Assembly: GCF_900605015.1 (NCBI RefSeq)
Contig: NZ_LR027573.1
Span: 874,304 to 924,715 of the forward strand
Origin: Olsenella sp. Marseille-P4559
GTDB taxonomy: Bacteria > Actinomycetota > Coriobacteriia > Coriobacteriales > Atopobiaceae
Length of the DNA: 50,412 nt
Reading direction: 5' to 3'
The position numbers were made by a program, and so were the translations under genes. The notes under the pieces are model-generated. The model was not told the DNA's origin, ran no database searches, and worked only from the letters and a program-made list of their open reading frames with translations. Of the stretch, positions 8,166-15,301 are shown one piece after another (position 1 is the first letter of the stretch; every line of letters starts with the position of its first letter).

Positions 8166-8623
8166 AGGTAGGCGCTCTCTGCCTCGAGCTTCTCGACCCT
8201 CCGCTCGAGCCCCCGCTCGCGGGTGGGCTCGACGGGCCTCGACTTCGATCCGGGCGGCCTGCCCTTGGGCCTGGGCCCGGGCGCCTCGGCGCCGACCTCG
8301 CGGTACGCCTCGCACCACCTGTCGAGCGGGGTGCGCGAGGCTATCCCGAACCGCTCCATCGCCTGCGCCTTCGTGACGCCCCCCTCGACGACCGCCCGGA
8401 CGGCGGCCAGCTTCGTCTCGTAGTCGTATCCCCTGTGGGCCCTGCCCGTGTCCAGCAGCCCCTCCGCGCCGATCGCCCTGTAGGTCAGGTGCCATTTTCG
8501 CACGGTCGACGCCGACAGGCCCAGGGTTCCCGCGACCGCCTTATGGCCGACGCCGGAGCCGAACATCTCTGCGGCGCGCCGCCTCGTGTCCTCGTCGTGG
8601 CGGCTGCCAGAGTTGACGGACAT
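8102..8623 (-). CDS. IS3-family transposase OrfA
   Basis: OrfA (173 residues from ATG at 8623) contains two helix-turn-helix segments: VGHKAVAGTLGLSASTVRKWH and VTKAQAMERFGIASRTPLDRW. A leucine-zipper-like coiled coil follows (ERGLERRVEKLEAESAYLKK), typical of IS3 OrfA DNA-binding subunits. The start at 8623 is chosen because GGGAGG stands eight bases before ATG; an in-frame ATG at 8671 would lie in the target duplication outside the element. OrfA terminates at 8102, past the slippery site, where a fraction of ribosomes should shift to orfB. Confidence 0.92.
   Translation of the reverse strand: MSVNSGSRHDEDTRRRAAEMFGSGVGHKAVAGTLGLSASTVRKWHLTYRAIGAEGLLDTGRAHRGYDYETKLAAVRAVVEGGVTKAQAMERFGIASRTPLDRWCEAYREVGAEAPGPRPKGRPPGSKSRPVEPTRERGLERRVEKLEAESAYLKKSIALKAGKRSRTARRRRS
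8159..8165 (-). other. A7 slippery site for programmed -1 frameshift
   Basis: On the minus strand CTA AAA AAA TCG in the orfA frame offers an A AAA AAA heptamer. A -1 slip continues with ATC GAT CGC in the orfB frame. OrfA and orfB overlap here in the -1 relation, exactly as in IS3 elements that make an OrfAB transposase. Confidence 0.88.
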
Positions 8624-8631
8624 AAAGAATG

Positions 8632-8663
8632 CCTCCCATTTCTCATGTCCAAGAAATGGGAGG
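8632..8663 (-). promoter_or_regulatory. Hairpin at IS end sequestering the orfA ribosome site
   Basis: CCTCCCATTTCT (8632-8643) and AGAAATGGGAGG (8652-8663) form a perfect 12-bp stem with an 8-nt loop. On the minus-strand transcript the GGGAGG Shine-Dalgarno of orfA is read from 8637-8632, within the 3' arm. RNA entering from outside the element would fold and hide the ribosome site; a transcript starting inside the hairpin would not. Such protection from read-through transcription is known for other insertion sequences. Confidence 0.7.
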
Positions 8664-8670
8664 CGGTTCA

Positions 8671-8692
8671 CATGCCGGCGGGCTCCCCTTTT
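8671..8692. terminator. Right half of the split terminator hairpin
   Basis: CATGCCGGCGGGCTCCCCTTTT carries the second CAT of the target duplication, then the 3' arm (8676-8690) complementary to 7199-7212 and a T4 run. On its own it cannot form the original stem, so read-through between the alcohol dehydrogenase and the IS may now be possible. Confidence 0.6.
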
Positions 8693-8726
8693 CGTTCAAC
8701 CTTAGCCTGCGCGGCCGCGTGACTTG

Positions 8727-9953
8727 TTAGAAGTTCACCGGCTCGTCGTAGTAGCAGCACTTGAGGATCTTCTCGAAGTCCGCAGCAGTGGTCTTGCGCG
8801 GGTTCTCGGGCGTGCAGGCGTCCTTCTCGGCGTTGGCAGCGATGGTCGGGAGCTTCTCGAGGAACTCCTTCTCGGAGACCATGACGGACTCGCCGGTGGC
8901 ATCGGCCTTCACGCCGCCGTTGGCGTAGTTGTTGATGCTCTGCGGAATGTTGAGCTGGTCGTTCATGTGGCGAATCTCCTGGACCAGGCTCTCGATCAGC
9001 GCATCGTCGCTGTCGCCCGACAGGTGCAGGATCTCCTTGGCGACATAGGCGTAGCGCTCGTGGGCACGCGGGTCCTTGGAGTTCCACTGGATGGCCTTGC
9101 CCAGATACATGGCGTTGGCGCAGCCGTGGATGATGTGGCCGTTCTCGAAGGCAGCACCGGTCTTATGCGCCATGGAGTGCACGATGCCCAGCAGGCCGGA
9201 GGAGAAGGCGATGCCGGCGAGGCACTGCGCCTCGTGCATGTGCTGGCGTGCGTCCTTGTCGCCAGTGTAGGAGACGGGCAGCCACTCGTGGATCTCGCGG
9301 ATGCCGTGCAGGGCGTCGGCATCGGTGAACATGGACGCGGCGGTTGAGACGTACGCCTCGAGGCAGTGCGTGAGGGCGTCCATGCCGGTGTGCGCACAGA
9401 GCTTGGCGGGCATGGAGTACGTGAGCTCGGGGTCGACGATGGCGACGTCAGGCGTGATCTCAAAGTCGGCGATGGGGTACTTGATGCCCTGCTGGTAGTC
9501 GGTGATGATCGAGAAGGCCGTGACCTCGGTCGCGGTGCCGGAGGTGGAGCTGATGGCGCAGAAGTGGGCCTTGTGGCGCAGCTCGGGGATGCCGAAGACC
9601 TTGCACATGTCCTCGAACGTGCACTTGGGGTACTCGTACTTGATCCACATGGCCTTGGCCGCATCGATGGGCGAACCGCCGCCGATGGCGATGATCCAGT
9701 CCGGACCAAAGTCCTGCATGAACTTGGCGCCCTTCATGACCGTCTCGACCGACGGGTCGGACTCGACGCCCTCGAACAGCTTGACCTCAAAGCCGGCGTC
9801 CTCCAAGTCCTTCTGGACATCCTGCAGGAAGCCGCCGCGACGCATGCTGTGACCACCGGAGACGATGATGGCCTTCTTGCCCTTGAGGTTCTTGACCTCG
9901 TGGCGAGAGCCCTCACCAAAGTACAGGTCACGCGGGTTAGTAAAACGTCCCAT
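8727..9953 (-). CDS. Iron-containing alcohol dehydrogenase
   Basis: The 408-residue protein is a group III (iron-dependent) alcohol dehydrogenase. Seen are MGRFTNPRDLYFGEG at the start, the nucleotide-binding IAIGGGSPIDAAKAM, TSGTATEVTAFSIITD, and the metal-binding segments HTGMDALTHCLEAY and GIVHSMAHKTGAAFENGHIIHG. The ATG at 9953 is chosen because of GGAGGA seven bases upstream; the open frame runs further but that part is low-complexity translation of the promoter region. Length agrees with the family. It probably reduces an aldehyde with NAD(P)H in fermentation; butanol, ethanol or 1,3-propanediol dehydrogenases are alternatives. It is monocistronic. Its downstream terminator has been split by the IS. 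Confidence 0.9.
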   Translation of the reverse strand: MGRFTNPRDLYFGEGSRHEVKNLKGKKAIIVSGGHSMRRGGFLQDVQKDLEDAGFEVKLFEGVESDPSVETVMKGAKFMQDFGPDWIIAIGGGSPIDAAKAMWIKYEYPKCTFEDMCKVFGIPELRHKAHFCAISSTSGTATEVTAFSIITDYQQGIKYPIADFEITPDVAIVDPELTYSMPAKLCAHTGMDALTHCLEAYVSTAASMFTDADALHGIREIHEWLPVSYTGDKDARQHMHEAQCLAGIAFSSGLLGIVHSMAHKTGAAFENGHIIHGCANAMYLGKAIQWNSKDPRAHERYAYVAKEILHLSGDSDDALIESLVQEIRHMNDQLNIPQSINNYANGGVKADATGESVMVSEKEFLEKLPTIAANAEKDACTPENPRKTTAADFEKILKCCYYDEPVNF

Positions 9954-10378
9954 AAGCACATCCTCCAATTCACTGGCCGCCACCGATGGCGGCAAATGTT
10001 CGAGAAGGCCGTTTGGCCCTCTCTGATGGCCAAGCTGGAACAACACAAAGCCTGACGGGCAGCACAACGCATACCTGCCAGCCCGTCCTTGAAAGCCGAC
10101 CCATCCTACCAAATGCGAGATGGAGACGAGCCTCTTTCTAGCAAACGGTTTTATGCAGGCACAAGGTCGCGTCCTTGCTCCACCGAGGTGCTTACCCTTG
10201 GGATTCTCTGACACCCGGCCGTGACCAAATCGTCATAGTTTCAACACATTACAGAATCGCGTGCAACTGGTGTGCGACCCGCTCACGACGCGCGCACACA
10301 GGAAGGGCGCCTGGTGCCACCAGCACCATGCGCCCAACCGTACGCCACGAAAGCCTCGCCCTAGGTGAGAGGCACACC
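9954..10378. other. Intergenic region upstream of alcohol dehydrogenase
   Basis: The 425 bp hold the promoter of the alcohol dehydrogenase (minus strand) and the 3' end of the CstA transcript. I see a weak hairpin near 10353-10373 and nothing else that reads as a gene or clear operator. Open frames here are extensions of the dehydrogenase frame and lack family resemblance. Confidence 0.45.
10353..10373 (-). terminator. Weak hairpin after the CstA gene
   Basis: On the minus strand GCCTC...GAGGC pairs outside with an imperfect inner CC/GG stem, then TTTCGT follows. The U-run is only three bases, so this is a weak intrinsic terminator at best. It starts 6 bp after the stop codon. Confidence 0.4.
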
Positions 10379-12214
10379 CTATGCGGTGACCTCGGTCTTG
10401 GCGTCCACGGCAACGTCATGCTTGGACTCCTCGACGTGCCTGCGACCGAGCCCGGACCACTCGGGCTCTTCGTCGGGAACGGAGCCGGCCTTCTTGGTGA
10501 AAAGCTCCTTCAGGCAGTTGTAGGCGACGATGACGCCCAGCACCACGAGAAGCACTGCAAAGACGAGCTGGATGCCCGAGGTGACAAGCACGGACGCACC
10601 GGTCGCGGTGGTGCCAAGGAGGCCATATGCGCTGATGGCAACCACACAGCCGATGAGCGACTGCACAAGCGAGGTGAAGATGCAGCAGAGCAGGAATGCC
10701 ACGGGCACGTAGAGCATCCAGCCCTTACGACCGGTGACCTTGCAGAAGACGGCGATGGTGATCATGGTCATGCCACCAAGCAGCTGGTTTGAGGCACCAA
10801 AGAGCGGCCAGATGCTGAGGTAGCCGCCAAAGGTGAGCGACAGGCCGCCGAGCAGGGTGACCACGGTCGCAAACCAGGGGTTGCCCACAATCTTCATGAT
10901 GCCGGTCTTCTCGGTGCTGACGGCACGGGCGTCGTTGGTCTTAGCGAAGAACTCCTGCAGAGAGACACGGGCGATACGGGCCACGGCGTCAAGCGAGGTC
11001 AGGGCCAGCGCCGAGACGCACATGGTCATGAAGACCGTTGCGATGGTGGAGTTGACGCCCATGAGCTCGACACCCTTGGCCACGCCACCGGCAAAGATCT
11101 GGAAGGGCGTTGCATTGCCCGTGTTCATGTCCTTGTACATGATGGCCGCGATGACAACCGCGAGCATGCCCACGAAGGACTCGAGCACCATGGCGCCGTA
11201 GCCAACGGAGAGCGCATCGGTCTCGTTGGCAACCTGCTTGGAGGAGGTCCCGGAGGAGACAAGGCTGTGGAAGCCGGAGAGGGCGCCGCAGGCAACAGAG
11301 ACGAAGAGCACGGGGAAGAGGAGCTGGCCGCTTGCGTTGGTGAAGCCAACAAAGGCAGGGGCGGTCATCTCGGCCTGGCCGTTCACGCCCATGGCAAAGA
11401 TGCCGAGCACGGCGGCAACGATCATAACGACCATCATGATGGTGGTGAGGTAGTCACGCGGCTGCTTGAGCTTCTGGATGGGCATCGCGGCGGCAAACAC
11501 GAGATAGGCCATCGTGACGGCAATCCAGCCGTTGGTGTCGAGGTAGATGGGGAACTGCATGCCCACGGCAAACATCGCAACGATGAGCACCAGGGCGCAG
11601 ACGAACTGCTTCCAGCCCTTGAGGTCGAACCTGCGGCAGAACCAACCAAAGGCGATGGCGACAAACGTGAAGAGCAGCGAGATGGTGCCTGCGGCAGCGC
11701 CGTAGTAGGACCTGGCAAGGTCAACCCCGCCGCCGTCGGCGGCAACCACCTTGAAGGTGCTCGCGACCATCGAGGTGAAGGCAGCGATAACGATGAGGCA
11801 GAACAGCCAGCTAAAGATCAGGAAGAGGCGGCGGCCCGTCTTGCCGATGTACTTCTCGATGAGCTGCGCAAGCGACTTGCCGTTGTTCTTCATTGAGGCG
11901 TAGAGGGCGCCAAAGTCATGCACGGCGCCAAAGAAGATGCCGCCGACAAGGACCCACAGCATAACGGGAACCCAGCCAAACGCCATGGCAACGATGGTGC
12001 CCTGGACGGGGCCTGCGCCGCAGATCGAGGAAAACTGGTGCGCAAAGACCGTGAAGCGTGATGCCGGCGAGAAGTCCTTGCCGTCCTCCATGCGGACCGC
12101 AGGGGTGAGCGCTTTGGAATCGACACCCCACGACTTGGCTAGCCAGCGCCCGTACCCGAGGTAACCAATAATCAGGACCACCGCACTTATCAAGATGATC
12201 GCGATACCGTTCAT
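10379..12214 (-). CDS. cstA: Carbon starvation CstA-family transporter
   Basis: A 611-residue membrane protein with about sixteen hydrophobic helices. It starts IILISAVVLIIGYLGYGRWLA and contains HQFSSICGAGPVQGTIVAMAFGW, GAVHDFGALYASMKNNGKSL and the C-terminal LFGASNQLLGGMT, all conserved in CstA/BtsT. These proteins import peptides or pyruvate. Both CstA and a pyruvate-type (BtsT) role are possible, so the symbol is family-level. The Shine-Dalgarno is strong (AAAGGAGGT, eight bases before ATG). The C-terminal tail after the last helix (about 50 residues) is acidic and lysine-containing. The upstream region has a perfect operator-like palindrome (12452-12471) and a hairpin in the leader. Confidence 0.9.
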   Translation of the reverse strand: MNGIAIILISAVVLIIGYLGYGRWLAKSWGVDSKALTPAVRMEDGKDFSPASRFTVFAHQFSSICGAGPVQGTIVAMAFGWVPVMLWVLVGGIFFGAVHDFGALYASMKNNGKSLAQLIEKYIGKTGRRLFLIFSWLFCLIVIAAFTSMVASTFKVVAADGGGVDLARSYYGAAAGTISLLFTFVAIAFGWFCRRFDLKGWKQFVCALVLIVAMFAVGMQFPIYLDTNGWIAVTMAYLVFAAAMPIQKLKQPRDYLTTIMMVVMIVAAVLGIFAMGVNGQAEMTAPAFVGFTNASGQLLFPVLFVSVACGALSGFHSLVSSGTSSKQVANETDALSVGYGAMVLESFVGMLAVVIAAIMYKDMNTGNATPFQIFAGGVAKGVELMGVNSTIATVFMTMCVSALALTSLDAVARIARVSLQEFFAKTNDARAVSTEKTGIMKIVGNPWFATVVTLLGGLSLTFGGYLSIWPLFGASNQLLGGMTMITIAVFCKVTGRKGWMLYVPVAFLLCCIFTSLVQSLIGCVVAISAYGLLGTTATGASVLVTSGIQLVFAVLLVVLGVIVAYNCLKELFTKKAGSVPDEEPEWSGLGRRHVEESKHDVAVDAKTEVTA

Positions 12215-12636
12215 GTCGTCTTACCTCCTTTGGGTAGGGCGCCGCGGATCTTTTCCGCTGATTGCGCTCGGTGCGGGGCATGGTACATCCTTTGGGGCTG
12301 GGCCGAAGCCCCTCGAAGAGAGCCAAACTGTTGGATATTTCTGCAATTCTCTGTATGAATTAGGATAGAGGCCAAATGATTTCCTTAGATATTGGATACG
12401 GTGAGTCGGCTCAACAACGCTGCTCGCAATGGAGGCCTCTCCAAACTTTCTCCAAAACGTAATCGTTTTGGGCCTCAGTTCGAAACAATTTCCCAACGTT
12501 TACCGTCCTCTGGTGACCGTTCATAGCAATTGTCGTATTGAGGCGCACATTAAAGGGGCAAGGCATCCCGTTCCCTACGGCGGACGATAATCTCTGGCAC
12601 ATGGGATACCATGGGGAACATCGAAGGGAGGCAGCC
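12215..12636. promoter_or_regulatory. Divergent promoter region, CstA and helix-repeat genes
   Basis: The 422 bp separate the divergent starts. Visible are a hairpin 12294-12299/12307-12312 (GGGGCT with AGCCCC) in the CstA leader, and an AT-rich zone 12330-12420 where promoters would lie. A perfect 8-bp inverted repeat CCAAAACG-TAAT-CGTTTTGG is at 12452-12471. No gene is seen. Confidence 0.5.
12452..12471. promoter_or_regulatory. Operator-like palindrome CCAAAACG-n4-CGTTTTGG
   Basis: The two 8-bp arms are perfect and separated by TAAT. Such a site fits a dimeric repressor; arms ending in ACG/CGT recall LacI-family or other sugar-responsive operators, but the 4-bp centre is wider than the usual CG core. 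It lies about 240 bp upstream of the CstA start and 165 bp upstream of the gene at 12637, so either could be the target. Confidence 0.5.
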
Positions 12637-13710
12637 GTGTCGTATGACCCGAGGAGAGAAGACTACCAGCGCCTAGCGCTGCGCTATGCGCAGTCGCTGC
12701 CAAAGGGCAACCCGGTGGCTGCCGCTCACGCGTTCACGGACTTTGGTCGTCGCTTTGCCCGCGATAGGGACACGCTCCCTCAATCGGATGCCGACCGCGC
12801 CTTCCACCTGGTGGCCGTTGCCGCCGAGGTCATCGACTACCAGCTGCCCTTCTCCAGCGAGGCCAAGGCAGGCTCGCTCATTTCGCGTGGCCGCGACCTT
12901 CTCGACGAGGCCATCTCGCTTGACCCCAACTGCTACGACGCCATTCGCATGCGCGCCTCGCGCACAAGCCCCACGTTCGACGCGCAGTTCGCCTTCCTCT
13001 CCGAAGGCACCGACGAGGTTCTGGCTTCCTGCCAAGCCACGCGCGACGCGGTTCCCGATAACGGCGATGACGAGCGCGTCGCCCTTAGCCGAGACATTGC
13101 CATGCGCCCCTATCGGCGCTGGATGGCCGCGCTTGCCGAGGAGGCTCTCATCTGCGGGCGCAACCGCATCTGCATAGAGACTGGCGAGCGTCTGCTTGAG
13201 CAGGACCCCTCCGACCAGTCAGACGTGCGTTTCACGCTGGCCCTTGCCTACGCCAAGCTCGAGGATGCGGCGTCGCTCGACGCACTGGCCAAGCGCTACC
13301 AGGCCGTTGTTCCCCCCCGCGCGACCGATGACGCCTGGATGAGCATAGCCCACCTGGCACTTGCCCACAAGAGCCATGACATGGCCCTGGCGCGTCAGCT
13401 CCTCGAACGTCTGTGCAGCACCTACGAGGGCTACGCCTCGGCACTCATCACCCAGATGGAGCTTCCGGATGGGATCTTTGCTCGCCTGGCAGTGCCGCCC
13501 TACAGCGAAGACGAGTTCATCCTTGCCATCTCGGAGGCGACAGTGCTTTTGCAGGAGGGCGAGGACAAGAGCGGACGAGGAGTCCTGGGTTCATGGGTTG
13601 CCCGGGCCACCGCAAAGCTCTATCCCAAGGCGCTGGCGGAGGCCCAGGGACTCTCGAGGCCCTACTACCAGCGCGATGGGCAGGGACCCCAGGGCGGTGA
13701 CGCCTGGTGA
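12637..13710 (+). CDS. Helix-repeat (TPR-like) protein of unknown function
   Basis: A soluble 357-residue protein from GTG at 12637, chosen because GGGAGG lies five bases before it; ATG codons further upstream (12538, 12601) lack good ribosome sites. The sequence is alanine- and leucine-rich and helical, with pieces that read as tetratricopeptide-like pairs (for example FTLALAYAKLEDAASLDALAKRY, and SIAHLALAHKSHDMALARQLLERL). There is no signal peptide or membrane segment. The stop overlaps the start of the next gene (GTGA), and the second protein resembles this one in general build, so the two probably form a pair that arose by duplication or that binds together. No catalytic motif is visible and I do not assign a function. 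Confidence 0.75.
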   Translation: MSYDPRREDYQRLALRYAQSLPKGNPVAAAHAFTDFGRRFARDRDTLPQSDADRAFHLVAVAAEVIDYQLPFSSEAKAGSLISRGRDLLDEAISLDPNCYDAIRMRASRTSPTFDAQFAFLSEGTDEVLASCQATRDAVPDNGDDERVALSRDIAMRPYRRWMAALAEEALICGRNRICIETGERLLEQDPSDQSDVRFTLALAYAKLEDAASLDALAKRYQAVVPPRATDDAWMSIAHLALAHKSHDMALARQLLERLCSTYEGYASALITQMELPDGIFARLAVPPYSEDEFILAISEATVLLQEGEDKSGRGVLGSWVARATAKLYPKALAEAQGLSRPYYQRDGQGPQGGDAW

Positions 13711-14678
13711 ACGGACGAGAGGAGTTTGTCCTAAGGTGCGCCCAGAGGCGTCGCGAGAAGATTGGCACTCTCTCTGACGAGGGCTTTGCCGAGCTTCGCC
13801 TGGCGGTGCAGGAGAACCCCACGGCTTTTGTGGACTCTCCCGAGCAGGAGGCGTTCGCAACGCTCGTAGGGGCACTTGAGGCGTTTCACCATGCCGAACA
13901 TGATGATGAACTGCTCGATGATGACGAGTTTCGTGCCACCCGTGCGCACAGGCTGAAGACCCTCTCGACCGCATGCGCGCAGGCGCTCGCGCAAGACGAA
14001 GGGTGCATCGACGCCCGACTGGTTCAGACGCTTGCCGCAGAGCTGGATTCCGATGACAGGCTTGACGCCCTGCTCCAAATTGAGGGCGACGCGGACGAGG
14101 ACATCGAGCTTGGCCTGGGTGCCACGGGTGATGCCTGGGACGACGTCTTCATGCGGCCCCGCCTGCGCCTGTGGGACGCCATTGCGCGCACCTGCCTTGA
14201 GAGCGGTCGCTACCGCATGGCGATTGAGGTCTCGCACGGCCTCATGGCGGCATCCCCCGCCGACGCTGTTGGCGGACGTCTCACGGCCGCCTTGGCGCTG
14301 GCTCGCCTCGAGGACGAGGAGGGCTTCAACGAGCTTGACGCGCGTCTTGCCGGGCGCGAGAACTGCTGGCTCAACCTCGGCCGCACCATCCTTCTCTACA
14401 AGCTTGGCCGCATGAACGCCGCGCGCAGGGCGCTGCGTGGGTATGGCGAGCTTTGCGAGGGCGCGGCGTACGCCCTGCTCAGGCCCACGTACGTGGAGCT
14501 CTACCTCCCCGACAGGCCCGAGGCCCCGGCCGGCAGCTTCGAGGAGGCAACCTTCGCCGTCCACGAGGCAGAGCCCATCATCGCCGACATCCCCGACTTT
14601 GTGGGCTGGGCCGACGGGTTCCCGTGGTTCCACGCGGCAGGAGAGTCCTTCTCGGAGGATACTGGCTACGAGTGGTAG
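13707..14678 (+). CDS. Second helix-repeat (TPR-like) protein, coupled to first
   Basis: The 323-residue protein starts at a GTG that overlaps the preceding stop (GTGA), which predicts translational coupling. Helical repeats are again visible: WDAIARTCLESGRYRMAIEVSHGLMAASP, LALARLEDEEGFNELDARLAG, GRTILLYKLGRMNAARRALRGY. The C-terminus (GWADGFPWFHAAGESF) is aromatic and contains no known domain. The N-terminal half is acidic, with runs of Asp and Glu. It lies 31 bp before tRNA-Glu. Function unknown; a scaffolding role is suggested only by the fold type. Confidence 0.75.
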   Translation: MNGREEFVLRCAQRRREKIGTLSDEGFAELRLAVQENPTAFVDSPEQEAFATLVGALEAFHHAEHDDELLDDDEFRATRAHRLKTLSTACAQALAQDEGCIDARLVQTLAAELDSDDRLDALLQIEGDADEDIELGLGATGDAWDDVFMRPRLRLWDAIARTCLESGRYRMAIEVSHGLMAASPADAVGGRLTAALALARLEDEEGFNELDARLAGRENCWLNLGRTILLYKLGRMNAARRALRGYGELCEGAAYALLRPTYVELYLPDRPEAPAGSFEEATFAVHEAEPIIADIPDFVGWADGFPWFHAAGESFSEDTGYEW

Positions 14679-14709
14679 AGTTGTCTCGCTCTGATATACT
14701 CTCACCTGC

Positions 14710-14784
14710 GTCCCCATCGTCTAGTGGTCAGGACATCGCCCTTTCAAGGCGACGACACGAGTTCGAGTCTCGTTGGGGGCACCA
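14710..14784 (+). tRNA. tRNA-Glu (UUC)
   Basis: A complete cloverleaf: acceptor GTCCCCA/TGGGGGC, D-arm with CTAGTGGTCAGGAC, anticodon stem CGCCC...GGGCG-type with loop CTTTCAA (anticodon TTC), T-arm ACGAGTTCGAGTCTCGT, and an encoded CCA at 14782-14784. The start G pairs with C14780, and position 2 forms a T-G wobble. A -10-like TATACT ends 9 bases upstream. A terminator follows at 14801-14830. Confidence 0.96.
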
Positions 14785-14800
14785 TTTGCACCAAGTGACA

Positions 14801-14830
14801 GCCGCCTTCGGTAGGAAGGCGGCCTCTTTT
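14801..14830 (+). terminator. Intrinsic terminator after tRNA-Glu
   Basis: GCCGCCTT (14801-14808) pairs with AAGGCGGC (14816-14823) around a 7-nt loop, and CTCTTTT follows. This is a good terminator for the tRNA transcript. Confidence 0.88.
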
Positions 14831-14966
14831 GTCCGTCGAGAAGCACCTCTCGCCGTAGCGGTGGCGCCAAAAGCTACCGCCCGCCCCGGTCTCGGGCTAC
14901 TATGGCAATGTCAAGACGGACGCTCGTGGGCAGCGACGTGCCGCCCGCATCGAGGGGAGCTCAGGG

Positions 14967-15263
14967 ATGTCGGATAAGAAGAGGCGCATTCTCATTGCAT
15001 GTGGATCCGGCATCGTGACCTCGACGATCGCACGCAAGAGGGTCGAAGAGCTGCTCGACGCACACGGCTACAAGGGCCGCTACGAGATTGCGCAGGTGCC
15101 CCTGGGCACCGCAGGCGAGAAGTCCAAGGACTGCGACTTTATTGTGGCGACATCCATCTGCCCCTCAGAGCTGCACTGCCCGTTTGTGGACGGAACGCCC
15201 TACCTCATGGGGCACGGCGAGGAAGCCGCCAACGAGCAGATCCTCGCCCTCATGGAGCAGTAG
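14967..15263 (+). CDS. Orphan PTS galactitol-type EIIB
   Basis: The 98-residue protein shows the EIIB loop with cysteine 12 (LIACGSGIVTSTIARK), followed by VEELLDAHGY and DFIVATS. It is a paralogue of the EIIB at 4430-4732. No EIIA or EIIC is near it; instead the genes of a split transketolase converge on it, with only 38 bp between the ends. The start is supported by GGGGAG eight bases upstream. It might serve a PTS encoded elsewhere, or have a regulatory role. Galactitol-type PTS genes often neighbour split transketolases, so the trio may be the remains of a larger pathway cluster. Confidence 0.9.
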   Translation: MSDKKRRILIACGSGIVTSTIARKRVEELLDAHGYKGRYEIAQVPLGTAGEKSKDCDFIVATSICPSELHCPFVDGTPYLMGHGEEAANEQILALMEQ

Positions 15264-15301
15264 TGCCAGCGTCGCCAAAGCGCCGGCACCCGTGAGCCGC
15301 C

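Larger units (their letters stand above)
7219..8670 (-). mobile_element. IS3-family insertion sequence, apparently intact
   Basis: The 1452-bp element starts at TGAACTGCGCCCCAAAACTT and, read from the other end, TGAACCGCCTCCCATTTCTT. The ends share TGAAC, GC, CCCA and CTTGGAC as imperfect terminal inverted repeats. A 3-bp target duplication CAT flanks it (7216-7218 and 8671-8673), as usual for IS3. Inside are overlapping orfA and orfB with an A7 slippery site, no premature stops and all DDE residues, so the copy looks functional and recent. The insertion hit the loop of a terminator and interrupts no gene. Confidence 0.93.

Noticed and set aside
9954-10214. N-terminal extension of the alcohol dehydrogenase
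   Set aside because: The frame is open to 10214, but the strong ribosome site at 9960-9965 and the family's usual N-terminus place the start at 9953.
14453-14977. Open frame running through tRNA-Glu
   Set aside because: It crosses a tRNA gene and its terminator, so it cannot be a real gene.
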